Positions 43,314-52,230 of a stretch of DNA of 64,000 bases are shown here, piece by piece. Positions within the stretch are counted from its first letter, which is position 1. Every line of letters starts with the position of its first letter. The stretch is from an uncultured Oscillospiraceae bacterium. Its GTDB lineage: Bacteria; Bacillota; Clostridia; Oscillospirales; Ruminococcaceae. Below the pieces are notes generated by a model, which saw only the letters and a list, made by a program, of their open reading frames with translations, made no database searches and was not told where the DNA came from. A program made the position numbers and the translations under genes. The stretch lies in NCBI GenBank assembly GCA_905197685.1, contig CAJJZS010000001.1:310001-374000 (forward strand), given 5' to 3'.

Positions 43314-46300
43314 GTGCAGTTAAAATCCTTACAGATTCAAGGATTTAAATCCTTCCCGGACAAAACGGAGCTTGTTTTCGGAAAAGGAATGACCGCAGTT
43401 GTCGGACCAAACGGCAGCGGAAAAAGCAATATTTCCGATGCGGTTCGTTGGGTGTTGGGAGAACAGTCTACCAGAAATCTGCGCGGCGAAAAGATGGAGG
43501 ACGTCATCTTTTTGGGGACGCACCACCGCAAGCCGACCGGATTTGCCGGCGTTTCCTTAACGATTGATAATTCCGACCGTCAGCTGCCGGTAGACAGCGA
43601 TGAAGTCACCATCAGCAGAAAACTGTACCGTTCGGGTGAAAGCGAATACCGCATCAATAAAACGGCGGTTCGCTTGAAGGATATTACCGAACTGTTGATG
43701 GATACCGGTCTGGGCAGGGACGGTTATTCGATGATCGGGCAGGGCAGAATAGAAGAAATCGTATCGGTAAAAAGTACCCAGCGGCGCGAGATTTTCGAGG
43801 AAGCGGCAGGAATCAGCAAGTATCGTTACCGCAAAGCCGAAGCGGAAAAGAAGCTGGAAAACGCATATGAAAATCTGCTGCGTTTAAAAGATATTATGGG
43901 CGAGCTGGAAAGCAGGGTAGAGCCGCTGAAAGAGCAGGCAGACAAAGCAAAGGCTTTTTTGGAGCTTGCCGAACAGAAAAAAAACTTAGAGGTTTCTCTG
44001 TGGACATATACAATGGAGCGTTCCAGAGGATTGTTGGAGGAGCAGGAGAAGGAATATCTGCTTGCCAAAAACCGCTGTTCCGATGCCTGCGCAGTTCTGG
44101 AAGAATTTCAACGCAGAATTGAAGAAGGCTTTTCCAAAGTGCAGGAGTATGTTCTGGAAATGGAGGAGCGGCGCAGAATGGTTGCTCAGATGAAAACGGA
44201 GCAATCGGTATGCGACTCCGATATTGCAGTTGCCAAAAATGACTTTGAACACAACGAACGGGCGATTGCGGAAACCCATGAACAGATTTTAGCGTACAGC
44301 GAGGATAAGGACGAAACCAAAGGTCGCTTTCGAGAAAATCAGAAAGAATTAGAAGAAAAGAGAAACCGGCTCAAAAAAGCGCAGTCGGACGAGGAACAAA
44401 TCTGCCAGGAAATTGTTTCGATTGATGAGGAATTGGTTCGTTTTCATACGGAGATTGCGCAGATGAAGGGCAAACGCTCCGCATTGGAGCAGGATATGAC
44501 CAGGCAAAAGCTCAACCGCGTTTCCTCGGGAACTTTGATTGAAGAAACTGCCCGCAGACTGCAAACGCTGGAAGGGACGCAGGATGAACGAAATACCGGT
44601 CTTGCTGCCTTGCAGAAAGAGCTGTCTGAATGTGAAGAACTGCTTTTAAATATCGGACAACGGGAGGAGTTTTTGATAAACTCACTCAACGGCTACCGCT
44701 TAAAACAGGAGCGTCAGCAGGCGGCGTTGGAACAGCATCGGGAAAAGATGCGAGTGACCGAGCAGCAAGCCGAGCAGCTGCGCCACAGACACCGCGCGCT
44801 CAACGAGATGGAAAAAAGCATGGATGGCTTTTACAACAGCGTAAAAACGGTGTTGAACCTGCAAACGCAGGGCAGGCTGCACGGAATTGTGGGAACAGTT
44901 TCTCAGTTGATTTCGGTTCCTGCCGAGTACACCGTCGCGATTGAAACCACGCTGGGCAGCTCGCTGCAGCATATCGTAACAGAGGATGAAGCGGCGGCAA
45001 AGAGCGCAATCCGGCATCTGAAATATGCAAAAGCAGGCAGGGCTACCTTCCTTCCTTTGAATGTAATTCAGCCGCAAAAGCTCAATGCGGAGGGAATCGA
45101 ACAGCAGGACGGATTTGTTGCAAGAGCGTCCGAACTGGTAAAATGCGAGCCGAGATACCGCGGCATTGTCGAAAATCTGTTGGGACGGGTAGCGGTTGCG
45201 CGGGATATTGACGCGGCGGTTGCGATTGCCAAAAAATATTCCTACCGCTTTCGGGTTGTGACACAGGACGGACAGCTTGTCAATGCGGGCGGTTCGATGA
45301 CCGGCGGTTCTATCGCGAAAAACATCGGTTTGCTTTCCAGAAAGGAAGAAATCGACCGTTTAAGCGAAACCATTTCTGCATTGGAAGCAAAGATTCAGCA
45401 GGAAACCCCCGCCCTTTTGCAGATGCAGCAAAGCGTAGCTCAGATACAGGCGCAGATTGAAGGGACACAAGCGCAGCTGAAAATCTGTCAAGAAGATAAG
45501 ATTACCTATTCCGCTGAACAAAAACGCCTGAAAATCAGTGTGGAAGAAGCAGGCAGACTCAAAGAAGAGATGGAAAGCGAAGCAAACCGCGTAAAGGAAA
45601 AATTACAGGAGCTGAGAAACAACAGCAGCAGCGCCGACCTTCTGATTGAACAGGTGGGAAAAGAACTGGAACAGCTTCGCCTGGCTTTGGAAGAAAACAA
45701 AACCGAGCAGGAACGCCTGGGACAGGCAAAAGAAATTTTGCACGACCAACAGAACACGCTCCGTTTTGAGGTGTTGGGATTACAAAAAGATATTGAATCC
45801 ATCGAGGGAATCCAGAATCAGCTTCAGCAGACAATGGATCAGCAAAGCAGTCATGTGCAGGCAATGGTGGATAAAATCAACACACTGCAAAATAACGGCA
45901 GATTGCTGGAAAAAAAGATTGAGCAGCTGCATCGCAGCAAGCAGGAACTGACGCTCGGAATCGAAGAGGAGAACCAAAAGATAGAAGCGGCAATCCAAAA
46001 CAGAAACGCCGCGGAACAAAAGCTCTCCTCTTTAAGAAATGAGGAGAAGGATCATATCGCTCAAAAAGAACGGGCATCGGCGCAGATGGCGCGCAGCGAA
46101 GAACGAAAAATTTTGCTGCAAACCGAGTATGATAAGATAATTGCCAAGCTCTGGGACGAATACCATATGACCCGTTCGGACGCATTGGCTCAGGCAGTTG
46201 AGATTACGGACGAGGCGCGAACACAAGGACAGCTTTCCGAATTAAAAGGAAAAATCCGCGCATTGGGTTCGGTGAATGTTGCCGCGATTGAAGAATACAG

Positions 46301-46886
46301 AGAGGTATCGCAGCGGTATTCATTCTTAAAGGAGCAGTGCGATGATATTGAACAGTCCCGTATCGAGCTGATGACGATGATTCGGGAGCTTACTTCCCAG
46401 ATGAAAGAGCTGTTTTCTCAAAGCTTTCAGAAAATCAACGAGAATTTTCAGCAGATTTTCGTCGAGCTGTTCCAAGGCGGGCAGGCTCAGCTTGTCTTGA
46501 CCGAGCCGGATAATGTGTTGGAATCCGGCATTGATATCCATGTTCAGCCGCCCGGAAAGATTATCAAAAATCTTTCCGCGTTGTCCGGCGGGGAAAAGGC
46601 ATTTGTTGCGATTGCAATTTATTTTGCAATTTTAAAGGTAAAGCCGTCGCCGTTTTGTATTCTGGACGAGATTGAAGCGGCGTTGGACGAGGTAAACGTA
46701 ACCCGTTATGCAAGATATTTAAAAAATCTTGCGGACAAAACACAGTTTATCGCCATTACCCACCGCAGGGGAACAATGGAAGAAGCGGATGTAATGTACG
46801 GAGTTACCATGCAGGAAAAGGGCGTTTCCAAGCTGTTGGAGCTGGATATCAATCAGGTGGAAAGCAGTTTGGGAATCAAATCATAG
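43314..46886 (+). CDS. smc: Chromosome segregation protein SMC
   Basis: 1190 residues. ATPase of the condensin complex. N-terminal head: QLKSLQIQGFKSF and Walker A GPNGSGKSNISDAVRWVLG. Two long coiled coils flank a hinge near residues 510-660 (GIVGTVSQLISVP, NAGGSMTGGSIA). C-terminal head: signature NLSALSGGEKAFVAIAIYFA and Walker B FCILDEIEAALDEVN. The start is GTG 43314 with GGAAGGAG upstream; the nearby ATG (43306) is in another frame. It lies between rnc and ftsY, as in Bacillus. The partners scpA and scpB are not in the window. Confidence 0.97.
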   Translation: MQLKSLQIQGFKSFPDKTELVFGKGMTAVVGPNGSGKSNISDAVRWVLGEQSTRNLRGEKMEDVIFLGTHHRKPTGFAGVSLTIDNSDRQLPVDSDEVTISRKLYRSGESEYRINKTAVRLKDITELLMDTGLGRDGYSMIGQGRIEEIVSVKSTQRREIFEEAAGISKYRYRKAEAEKKLENAYENLLRLKDIMGELESRVEPLKEQADKAKAFLELAEQKKNLEVSLWTYTMERSRGLLEEQEKEYLLAKNRCSDACAVLEEFQRRIEEGFSKVQEYVLEMEERRRMVAQMKTEQSVCDSDIAVAKNDFEHNERAIAETHEQILAYSEDKDETKGRFRENQKELEEKRNRLKKAQSDEEQICQEIVSIDEELVRFHTEIAQMKGKRSALEQDMTRQKLNRVSSGTLIEETARRLQTLEGTQDERNTGLAALQKELSECEELLLNIGQREEFLINSLNGYRLKQERQQAALEQHREKMRVTEQQAEQLRHRHRALNEMEKSMDGFYNSVKTVLNLQTQGRLHGIVGTVSQLISVPAEYTVAIETTLGSSLQHIVTEDEAAAKSAIRHLKYAKAGRATFLPLNVIQPQKLNAEGIEQQDGFVARASELVKCEPRYRGIVENLLGRVAVARDIDAAVAIAKKYSYRFRVVTQDGQLVNAGGSMTGGSIAKNIGLLSRKEEIDRLSETISALEAKIQQETPALLQMQQSVAQIQAQIEGTQAQLKICQEDKITYSAEQKRLKISVEEAGRLKEEMESEANRVKEKLQELRNNSSSADLLIEQVGKELEQLRLALEENKTEQERLGQAKEILHDQQNTLRFEVLGLQKDIESIEGIQNQLQQTMDQQSSHVQAMVDKINTLQNNGRLLEKKIEQLHRSKQELTLGIEEENQKIEAAIQNRNAAEQKLSSLRNEEKDHIAQKERASAQMARSEERKILLQTEYDKIIAKLWDEYHMTRSDALAQAVEITDEARTQGQLSELKGKIRALGSVNVAAIEEYREVSQRYSFLKEQCDDIEQSRIELMTMIRELTSQMKELFSQSFQKINENFQQIFVELFQGGQAQLVLTEPDNVLESGIDIHVQPPGKIIKNLSALSGGEKAFVAIAIYFAILKVKPSPFCILDEIEAALDEVNVTRYARYLKNLADKTQFIAITHRRGTMEEADVMYGVTMQEKGVSKLLELDINQVESSLGIKS

Positions 46887-46904
46887 TGCGAGGAGGAACA
46901 AAAG

Positions 46905-47843
46905 ATGGGATTTTTTAATAAAATTGCGCAGGGATTAAAGAAAACCAGGGATTCCATGATGGGAAAGGTGGACGCCCTGCTTAACTCGTTTACCAAGATT
47001 GACGAAGAATTTTTTGAAGAACTGGAAGAAAATCTGATTATGGCGGATGTGGGTGCGGTGACTTCCGCGCGTATCTGCGATAATCTGCGTAAAAAGGTAA
47101 AGGAACAGGGGTTGAGCGACGCGGCGGAGGTAAAGGCTGCGATGAAAGAAATTATTTCGGAAATGCTCAGCGGAGATGAAGAACTCAATCTGTCCACAAA
47201 ACCTACGGTAATTTTGGTCATCGGCGTAAACGGCGTAGGAAAAACAACCACCATCGGCAAATTGGCAAACAACCTGAAAAACGAAGGAAAAAAAGTTTTG
47301 CTTGCGGCAGCAGATACCTTCCGCGCGGCGGCAATCGACCAGCTGCAAATCTGGGCAGACCGCGCCGGTGTGGATTTGGTAAAGCATGATGAGGGCTCCG
47401 ACCCTGCGGCGGTTGTGTTTGACGCAGTAAATGCAGGAAAAGCAAGAGGCTGCGATGTGGTAATCTGCGATACGGCGGGCAGACTGCACAACAAAAAGAA
47501 CCTGATGGATGAGCTTGCCAAAATTTCCCGCGTTGTTGACCGGGAAGCTCCCGGCAGCGCAAAGGAAGTGCTGTTGGTGTTGGATGCAACCACCGGACAA
47601 AACGCCCTTAATCAGGCCAAGTTGTTTCAGGAGGCTGCCGGCTTAACCGGAATTATCCTGACCAAGTTGGACGGAACGGCGCGCGGCGGCGTTGTCATCG
47701 GAATCAAGGAAGAACTGAATATTCCGATTAAATATATCGGAGTTGGAGAACAGATTGACGACCTCAGACCGTTTAACTCCAAAGATTTTGTGGATGCGCT
47801 GTTTGAGGGTACGGACAAAAAGGAAAGCGGGGAAGAGGAATGA
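46905..47843 (+). CDS. ftsY: Signal recognition particle receptor FtsY
   Basis: 312 residues. GTPase that receives SRP-bound ribosomes at the membrane. An N domain (FFNKIAQGLKKTRDSMMGKV) leads into the G domain with GVNGVGKTTTIGKLANNLKN (G1), AADTFRAAAIDQL, CDTAGRLHNKKNLMDEL (G3) and TKLDGTARGGVVIGI (G4/G5), ending YIGVGEQIDDLRPFN. It lacks a long acidic A domain, as in most Firmicutes. AGGAGGAACAAAAG precedes the ATG. Its stop overlaps the next start (ATGA). Confidence 0.97.
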   Translation: MGFFNKIAQGLKKTRDSMMGKVDALLNSFTKIDEEFFEELEENLIMADVGAVTSARICDNLRKKVKEQGLSDAAEVKAAMKEIISEMLSGDEELNLSTKPTVILVIGVNGVGKTTTIGKLANNLKNEGKKVLLAAADTFRAAAIDQLQIWADRAGVDLVKHDEGSDPAAVVFDAVNAGKARGCDVVICDTAGRLHNKKNLMDELAKISRVVDREAPGSAKEVLLVLDATTGQNALNQAKLFQEAAGLTGIILTKLDGTARGGVVIGIKEELNIPIKYIGVGEQIDDLRPFNSKDFVDALFEGTDKKESGEEE

Positions 47844-48436
47844 AATTAGTCCTTGCAACCAATAATCAAGGAAAGGCGGCAGAATTTCAGCGGATTTTTG
47901 AGCCGCTCGGCATTGAAATCCTCACCCAGAAGCAGGTGGGCGTACAAATTGCGGTGGAGGAAACAGGAACAACCTTTGCGCAGAATGCAAAGCTAAAGGC
48001 GATGGCTGTTTATCAGCTGTGCGGTTTGCCGACGGTAGCGGACGATTCGGGATTGTGTATTGACGCGATGGACGGAAAACCGGGTGTATATTCGGCGCGC
48101 TGGTACGGGGAAGATACCCCGTATTCCGAAAAGAACCGCAGAATACTGGAAGAATTAAAGGATATTCCGAAAGAGAAACGCGGAGCGCAGTTTATCGCGC
48201 ACATTACCTGCGTTTTTTCACCGGAGGATATTTTGGAGTGCGAAGGCGTCTGTGAAGGCATTATCGGACCGGAACCGCGCGGCGAGGGCGGATTTGGATA
48301 TGACCCGATTTTTTATGTGGGAGAAAAGAGCTTTGCCCAGCTTACCGCGCAGGAAAAAGACGAGGTAAGCCACAGAGGAAAAGCGTTGAGAGAATTGTAT
48401 GAACAGATGAAACGGCGAAACCAAAAAGAAAATTAA
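47840..48436 (+). CDS. rdgB: XTP/dITP pyrophosphatase (RdgB/HAM1 family)
   Basis: 198 residues. It removes non-canonical purine nucleoside triphosphates. Motifs: LVLATNNQGKAAEFQRIF, EETGTTFAQNAKLKAMA, VADDSGLCIDAMDGKPGVYS, GEGGFGYDPIFYV and VSHRGKALREL. The start overlaps the ftsY stop by 4 bp, with GGGGAAGAGG upstream, so the pair is translationally coupled. Confidence 0.96.
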   Translation: MKLVLATNNQGKAAEFQRIFEPLGIEILTQKQVGVQIAVEETGTTFAQNAKLKAMAVYQLCGLPTVADDSGLCIDAMDGKPGVYSARWYGEDTPYSEKNRRILEELKDIPKEKRGAQFIAHITCVFSPEDILECEGVCEGIIGPEPRGEGGFGYDPIFYVGEKSFAQLTAQEKDEVSHRGKALRELYEQMKRRNQKEN

Positions 48437-48466
48437 GGGATTGAAGCAAAAGAAAGGAACAAAATT

Positions 48467-48754
48467 ATGTTGACAAGCAAAGAAAGAGCAAAATTAAGAG
48501 CATTGGCAAACCCGATGGAAACCATTCTTCAGGTAGGAAAGGGCGGAATCGGGGAACAGTTGATTTCTCAGGTAAACGATGCCCTGCGTGCAAGAGAACT
48601 GATTAAGATGAGGGTTTTGGAAACCGCTCCCGGCTTTCCGGCAGAAATTGCCCACGCACTGGCAGAGCAGACCTCCTCTGAGGTTGTACAGGTAATCGGA
48701 ACCCGTTTTGTGCTGTACCGCAAAAATCCAAAGGACCCCAAAATCGTTCTGTAA
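48467..48754 (+). CDS. yhbY: CRM-domain RNA-binding protein (YhbY)
   Basis: 95 residues forming one CRM domain: LTSKERAKLRALANPMETIL, QVGKGGIGEQLISQVNDALR (with the GxxG loop) and VVQVIGTRFVLYRK. YhbY-type proteins associate with the 50S precursor. GAAAGGAAC precedes the ATG. It is followed 18 bp later by nadD, as in many Firmicutes. Confidence 0.94.
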   Translation: MLTSKERAKLRALANPMETILQVGKGGIGEQLISQVNDALRARELIKMRVLETAPGFPAEIAHALAEQTSSEVVQVIGTRFVLYRKNPKDPKIVL

Positions 48755-48772
48755 TTTGCCCGGAGAAACGAT

Positions 48773-49378
48773 ATGGAGAAGATAGGTGTTTTCGGAGGTA
48801 CGTTTAATCCGATTCATAACGGGCATCTTTTTCTGGCAGAGCATTACATCAATGCGTTAAAGCTGGAGCGTTTGCTGGTAATTCCCACAAAGCAGCCTCC
48901 GCACAAGCAGACGCCGGATCTCTTGTCGGCGGATTGTCGGCTGCGCCTGTGTAAACAAGCGTTTGCGGGGATAAAACAGGCGCAGGTCAGCGATATGGAA
49001 ATTGTGCGAAGCGGAAAAAGTTATACGGTGGATACCGTGCGGGAATTAAAGCAAACATTTTCCGATTCGGTTTTATATCTTCTGGTGGGCAGCGATATGT
49101 TTTTAACCTTTCGAGAGTGGAAGGACTGGCAGGAAATTCTCAGTAATGTTGTGCTGTGTACCGCAGCAAGAAATCCGGGGGAAATGAAACGGCTGCAAGC
49201 GTGCGCCCGGGAGATGAAAGACCGGGGAGAAGTGATGGTTTTTGATTTTCCTGTCTTTCCGGTTTCTTCCACTCAGATCCGTAAGGTGCTGAAAGCGGGG
49301 CAGGATTGCTCAGGTCTTCTTCCCGAGAGCGTATATCAAACCATTTTGCAGGAAAATTTGTATCGGGAGGAACCATAA
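48773..49378 (+). CDS. nadD: Nicotinate-nucleotide adenylyltransferase
   Basis: 201 residues. It adenylates nicotinate mononucleotide in NAD synthesis. Motifs: IGVFGGTFNPIHNGHLFLAE (the HxGH nucleotidyltransferase site), PTKQPPHKQ, YLLVGSDMFLTFREWKDWQ and PVSSTQIRKVLKAG. GGAGAAACG precedes the ATG. It is one base from yqeK, the usual neighbour. Confidence 0.95.
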   Translation: MEKIGVFGGTFNPIHNGHLFLAEHYINALKLERLLVIPTKQPPHKQTPDLLSADCRLRLCKQAFAGIKQAQVSDMEIVRSGKSYTVDTVRELKQTFSDSVLYLLVGSDMFLTFREWKDWQEILSNVVLCTAARNPGEMKRLQACAREMKDRGEVMVFDFPVFPVSSTQIRKVLKAGQDCSGLLPESVYQTILQENLYREEP

Positions 49379-49379
49379 A

Positions 49380-49958
49380 ATGGAACAGCAAAAACAGAAA
49401 GAGTATGAGCAGGCAATTCGCACCCTGTTAAAACCGAAACGCTTTGAACACTCCGTAAATGTGGCGCAGCAAGCGGTTTTTTTGGCAAAGATACACGGAG
49501 AAAATCAGGAAAAAGCATATACTGCCGGAATTTTGCACGATATTTGCAAAAATATGTCACAGGAAGAACAGTTGCATTGGCTGGAAAAGTCTGCTATAAT
49601 TGTGGACGATAGCCTGCTTTTGCAGCCTCCGGTATGGCATGGGTTTGCAGCGGCAGAGTATATCCGGCAGGTGCTGAAGATAGAGGATGAAGATATTATC
49701 AATGCGGTGCGCTATCATACGGTGGCGCGGGCAAAGATGAGCAGATTAGAGCAAATCGTTTATCTTGCGGACTTGACCAGCAAGGAACGGGATTATCCCG
49801 ATGTGCAGAAAATGCGCGATCTTTCACAGCAGTCTTTGAAAAAAGGGATGCAGGAGGCTTTGGTTTTTGCAGTGAAAAATCAGGCGGAAAAAAGACTGCC
49901 GCTGTGTATGGATACCGTCCTTGCATACAACGAATATGTAAAGGATTCGCGTCCTTAA
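49380..49958 (+). CDS. yqeK: HD-domain hydrolase YqeK
   Basis: 192 residues. The HD domain has FEHSVNVAQQAVFLA, GILHDICKNM (the His-Asp pair) and VRYHTVARAKMSRLEQIVYLADL. YqeK proteins are known to hydrolyse diadenosine tetraphosphate to ADP, a stress nucleotide. It begins one base after nadD with GGGAGG upstream. Position before the LCP gene and rsfS is the standard Firmicute order. Confidence 0.94.
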   Translation: MEQQKQKEYEQAIRTLLKPKRFEHSVNVAQQAVFLAKIHGENQEKAYTAGILHDICKNMSQEEQLHWLEKSAIIVDDSLLLQPPVWHGFAAAEYIRQVLKIEDEDIINAVRYHTVARAKMSRLEQIVYLADLTSKERDYPDVQKMRDLSQQSLKKGMQEALVFAVKNQAEKRLPLCMDTVLAYNEYVKDSRP

Positions 49959-50014
49959 CAATTCGCAGATGACAGTGAGAAAGATGCTTGTAAAAGGTTT
50001 GGGGGCAAAAAGTT

Positions 50015-51508
50015 TTGAATGCTGAGAAGAAAAAAATAATTGCCGTGGCTCTGGCGGCAGTCTGTGTAATCGCCTGTATTGCGGGAGCTTACGCGGTAGG
50101 ATATTCCAGAGGTTTTCACAGCAGAACAACCGCATTGAAAGATAATGGAAAGAACAGCGCGCAAAAAGATTCTCAGGAAATATCGGAGGATGAGATTGAA
50201 CCGCTCAGCGAGGATACCATTTCCGTTTTGTGCTGTGGGGTGGATAATACCCAAAAGCTGACTGACGTTATTATGTACGCGCTGTTTGATACCAAGGCAA
50301 AAACGGTAGAGATTCTTAGAATCCCAAGAGATACCTTTGTCGGTTCCGAATTTCCGACCGGTAAGGTGAACGCAGTTTACGGACATCCTTATGAAGGGAT
50401 GAACGGGATTGAAACGCTCAAAAAATATCTGGAAGAAAAATGGAAGCTGGACATTGACTATTACGCAACCATCGACCTGGCGAGCGTCCGCGATATTGTG
50501 GATGATATGGGCGGCGTTACAATGAACATTGAAGAACAGATTAACTATCTTCCGGGCAAGGTTTTGTATCCCGGCGAACAGACTCTGACAGGCGAACAGG
50601 CGGAATGGATTATCCGTTACCGCGCAGGATATGCAAACGGCGATTTGGGAAGAATTGACGCGCAGACCCAGTTTATCTTTGCCTGCATCGACCGCGTTCA
50701 TGAATTGGGACGCATGAAATGTATTCCGATTTTGATGAAGCATTATGACGATGTAGACACCGATATGCCGCTGAATAAGATGGTTTCGGTAGCAAGCGCA
50801 TTGTTTGAATTAAAAACCGACGATATTGAGATGCACGTTGTGCCGGGCAAGGGAACCATGTATTATTCTTACTCCGTTTATGCGGTGGACAAGGCGGAAC
50901 TGGTAGAGATTCTCAATGACAGCTTTATGCCGGAAGGCAAAACGGTGACAGCCGCAGATTTGGATATTCCGGATCTTTACGGAGGAAGCTCGTCCCAATC
51001 CTCGTCGTCTTATCCGTCCGGCTCTTCCAATAACGGAAATTATTCTTCGGGCAACTACAACTCCGGAGGAAGTACGGGGTATCAGCAAAATCAAACGGAG
51101 TATGGACAGCAGCAAACCGAAAATGAGCAGAATGAAGCTCCTTCCGCTCCGTATCAGTATGATAAAAACGGAAATCCTCTGTACCGATTAGATGAAAACG
51201 GCAACCCGATTTATGATTATGACGAGGACGGCAACATTGTCTATGTTTACCAGCAGGCAGAGAAGCAAGAGTCACAAAAGCCGCAAAAAGAAGAAGACGA
51301 AAAGAAGGACGAACAGAGTTCTTCGGACAAAGATGCCGACTCATCCGAAAAGAAACCGAGTAAAAAAGAGGATGACAGAAAGGTAATTCTTTCCAAATCC
51401 AATCAAGAAAAGTTAGAAAACCAGGAGAATCAAGAGGAAGAAAACAGCAAAGATGAGGATAAGGCTTCTTCCGATAACACAGGCTTTCACTTTTCCAATC
51501 GGGGATAA
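50015..51508 (+). CDS. LytR-CpsA-Psr family protein with repeat-rich tail
   Basis: 497 residues. An N-terminal membrane anchor (KIIAVALAAVCVIACIAGAY) is followed by the LCP domain (about 65-310): DTISVLCCGVDNTQ, LRIPRDTFVGSE, KVNAVYGH, YATIDLASVRDIVDDMGGV and EWIIRYRAGYANGDLGRIDAQTQF. LCP enzymes attach glycopolymers to peptidoglycan. The last 180 residues are low complexity: a Ser/Tyr/Asn/Gly stretch, a Gln/Asn stretch, three tandem about 10-residue units of the form DxNGNPxY, and a Lys/Glu/Ser tail. The start is TTG 50015 behind GGGGGC. It lies between yqeK and rsfS. Confidence 0.9.
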   Translation: MNAEKKKIIAVALAAVCVIACIAGAYAVGYSRGFHSRTTALKDNGKNSAQKDSQEISEDEIEPLSEDTISVLCCGVDNTQKLTDVIMYALFDTKAKTVEILRIPRDTFVGSEFPTGKVNAVYGHPYEGMNGIETLKKYLEEKWKLDIDYYATIDLASVRDIVDDMGGVTMNIEEQINYLPGKVLYPGEQTLTGEQAEWIIRYRAGYANGDLGRIDAQTQFIFACIDRVHELGRMKCIPILMKHYDDVDTDMPLNKMVSVASALFELKTDDIEMHVVPGKGTMYYSYSVYAVDKAELVEILNDSFMPEGKTVTAADLDIPDLYGGSSSQSSSSYPSGSSNNGNYSSGNYNSGGSTGYQQNQTEYGQQQTENEQNEAPSAPYQYDKNGNPLYRLDENGNPIYDYDEDGNIVYVYQQAEKQESQKPQKEEDEKKDEQSSSDKDADSSEKKPSKKEDDRKVILSKSNQEKLENQENQEEENSKDEDKASSDNTGFHFSNRG

Positions 51509-51550
51509 AGAAAAAGAACAATCGACCTGATTAGTCAAGGAGAGAAAAAT

Positions 51551-51910
51551 ATGACTTCTTTAGAACAAGCCAGAGCAATCGTGAAAGTGATTGACAGTAA
51601 AAAAGGAAAAGATATTAAGCTGGTAGAAATCAAAAATCTGTCCAGCCTGGGCGATTATTTTGTTATCGCCTCCGCTTCCAGCAATACGCAGGTAAAGGCG
51701 ATTGCGGATGAAGTGGAGGAAGAAATGACCAAGTTGGGCTTTGAACCGAATAAGGTGGAAGGTCGTCAAAGCGCGCAGTGGATTTTGCTGGATTATTATG
51801 ATGTTATGGTACACGTCTTTTTGGAAGAAGCCAGAAACTTTTATAATCTGGAACGCCTGTGGTGCGATGCTCCGCAGGTAGATATCAGCGATATTGTAAC
51901 GCAGGACTGA
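51551..51910 (+). CDS. rsfS: Ribosome silencing factor RsfS
   Basis: 119 residues. It binds L14 and blocks subunit joining in poor growth. Motifs: KKGKDIKLVEIKNLSSLGDY, FVIASASSNTQVKAIADEVE, GRQSAQWILLDYYDVMVHVF and EEARNFYNLERLW. AAGGAGAG precedes the ATG. A hairpin follows the stop. Confidence 0.95.
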   Translation: MTSLEQARAIVKVIDSKKGKDIKLVEIKNLSSLGDYFVIASASSNTQVKAIADEVEEEMTKLGFEPNKVEGRQSAQWILLDYYDVMVHVFLEEARNFYNLERLWCDAPQVDISDIVTQD

Positions 51911-51923
51911 TTGTCTTTTAACA

Positions 51924-51952
51924 ATCGGCAGCGGCTGACAGCAACTGCCGAT
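51924..51952 (+). repeat. Hairpin after rsfS
   Basis: ATCGGCAG and CTGCCGAT pair around a 13-base loop. The following bases are only weakly T-rich, so it may be an inefficient terminator or part of the leuS leader. Confidence 0.5.
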
Positions 51953-52014
51953 AACAGCGTAATTTGTGTGTAAAACAGACAGGGTATGTCCGAATAAAAG
52001 AGAAAGATTTCCTA

Positions 52015-52088
52015 AACCCGATAACGCGGGAAGAAAATGTTTCTAAGTTAGGAAAAGGTACTTTTCGCGAAACGGTTCGGTATCATAC
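52015..52088 (+). repeat. 74-bp direct repeat, copy 1, upstream of leuS
   Basis: Copy 1 of a pair that matches at 72 of 74 positions. It contains a CCCG-ATAACG-CGGG mini-hairpin, a TTTCTAA-G-TTAGGAA arm pair and the palindrome TTTCGCGAAA. No T-box consensus (GGGTGG-ACCGCG) was found in it. Confidence 0.85.
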
Positions 52089-52138
52089 AAAAAGGGAAAC
52101 CTTGGAGTTTGAAACGAACGAGGGTGAAGGGGAACCGG

Positions 52139-52212
52139 AACCCGATAACGCGGGAAGAAAATGTTCCTAAGTTAGGAAAAGGTATTTTTCGCGAAACGGT
52201 TCGGTATCATAC
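52139..52212 (+). repeat. 74-bp direct repeat, copy 2, next to the leuS ribosome binding site
   Basis: Copy 2, starting 124 bp after copy 1. Here the arms TTCCTAA and TTAGGAA are perfect, and the copy ends in CGGTATCATACCG, a hairpin placed directly before the GAGGAGG of leuS. No gene is supported between 51911 and 52230. Confidence 0.85.
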
Positions 52213-52230
52213 CGTGAGGAGGAATAAAGA

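Noticed and set aside
51964..52170. 68-residue open frame upstream of leuS
   Set aside because: It runs through the 74-bp direct repeats, has no good ribosome binding site, and its composition reflects the repeat.
52015..52212. CRISPR array
   Set aside because: Only two repeats of 74 bp are present, far longer than CRISPR repeats, with a single 50-bp spacer and no cas genes.
52015..52230. T-box riboswitch before leuS
   Set aside because: I found neither the GGGTGG-type T-box sequence nor an antiterminator/terminator pair; the region is instead a direct repeat.
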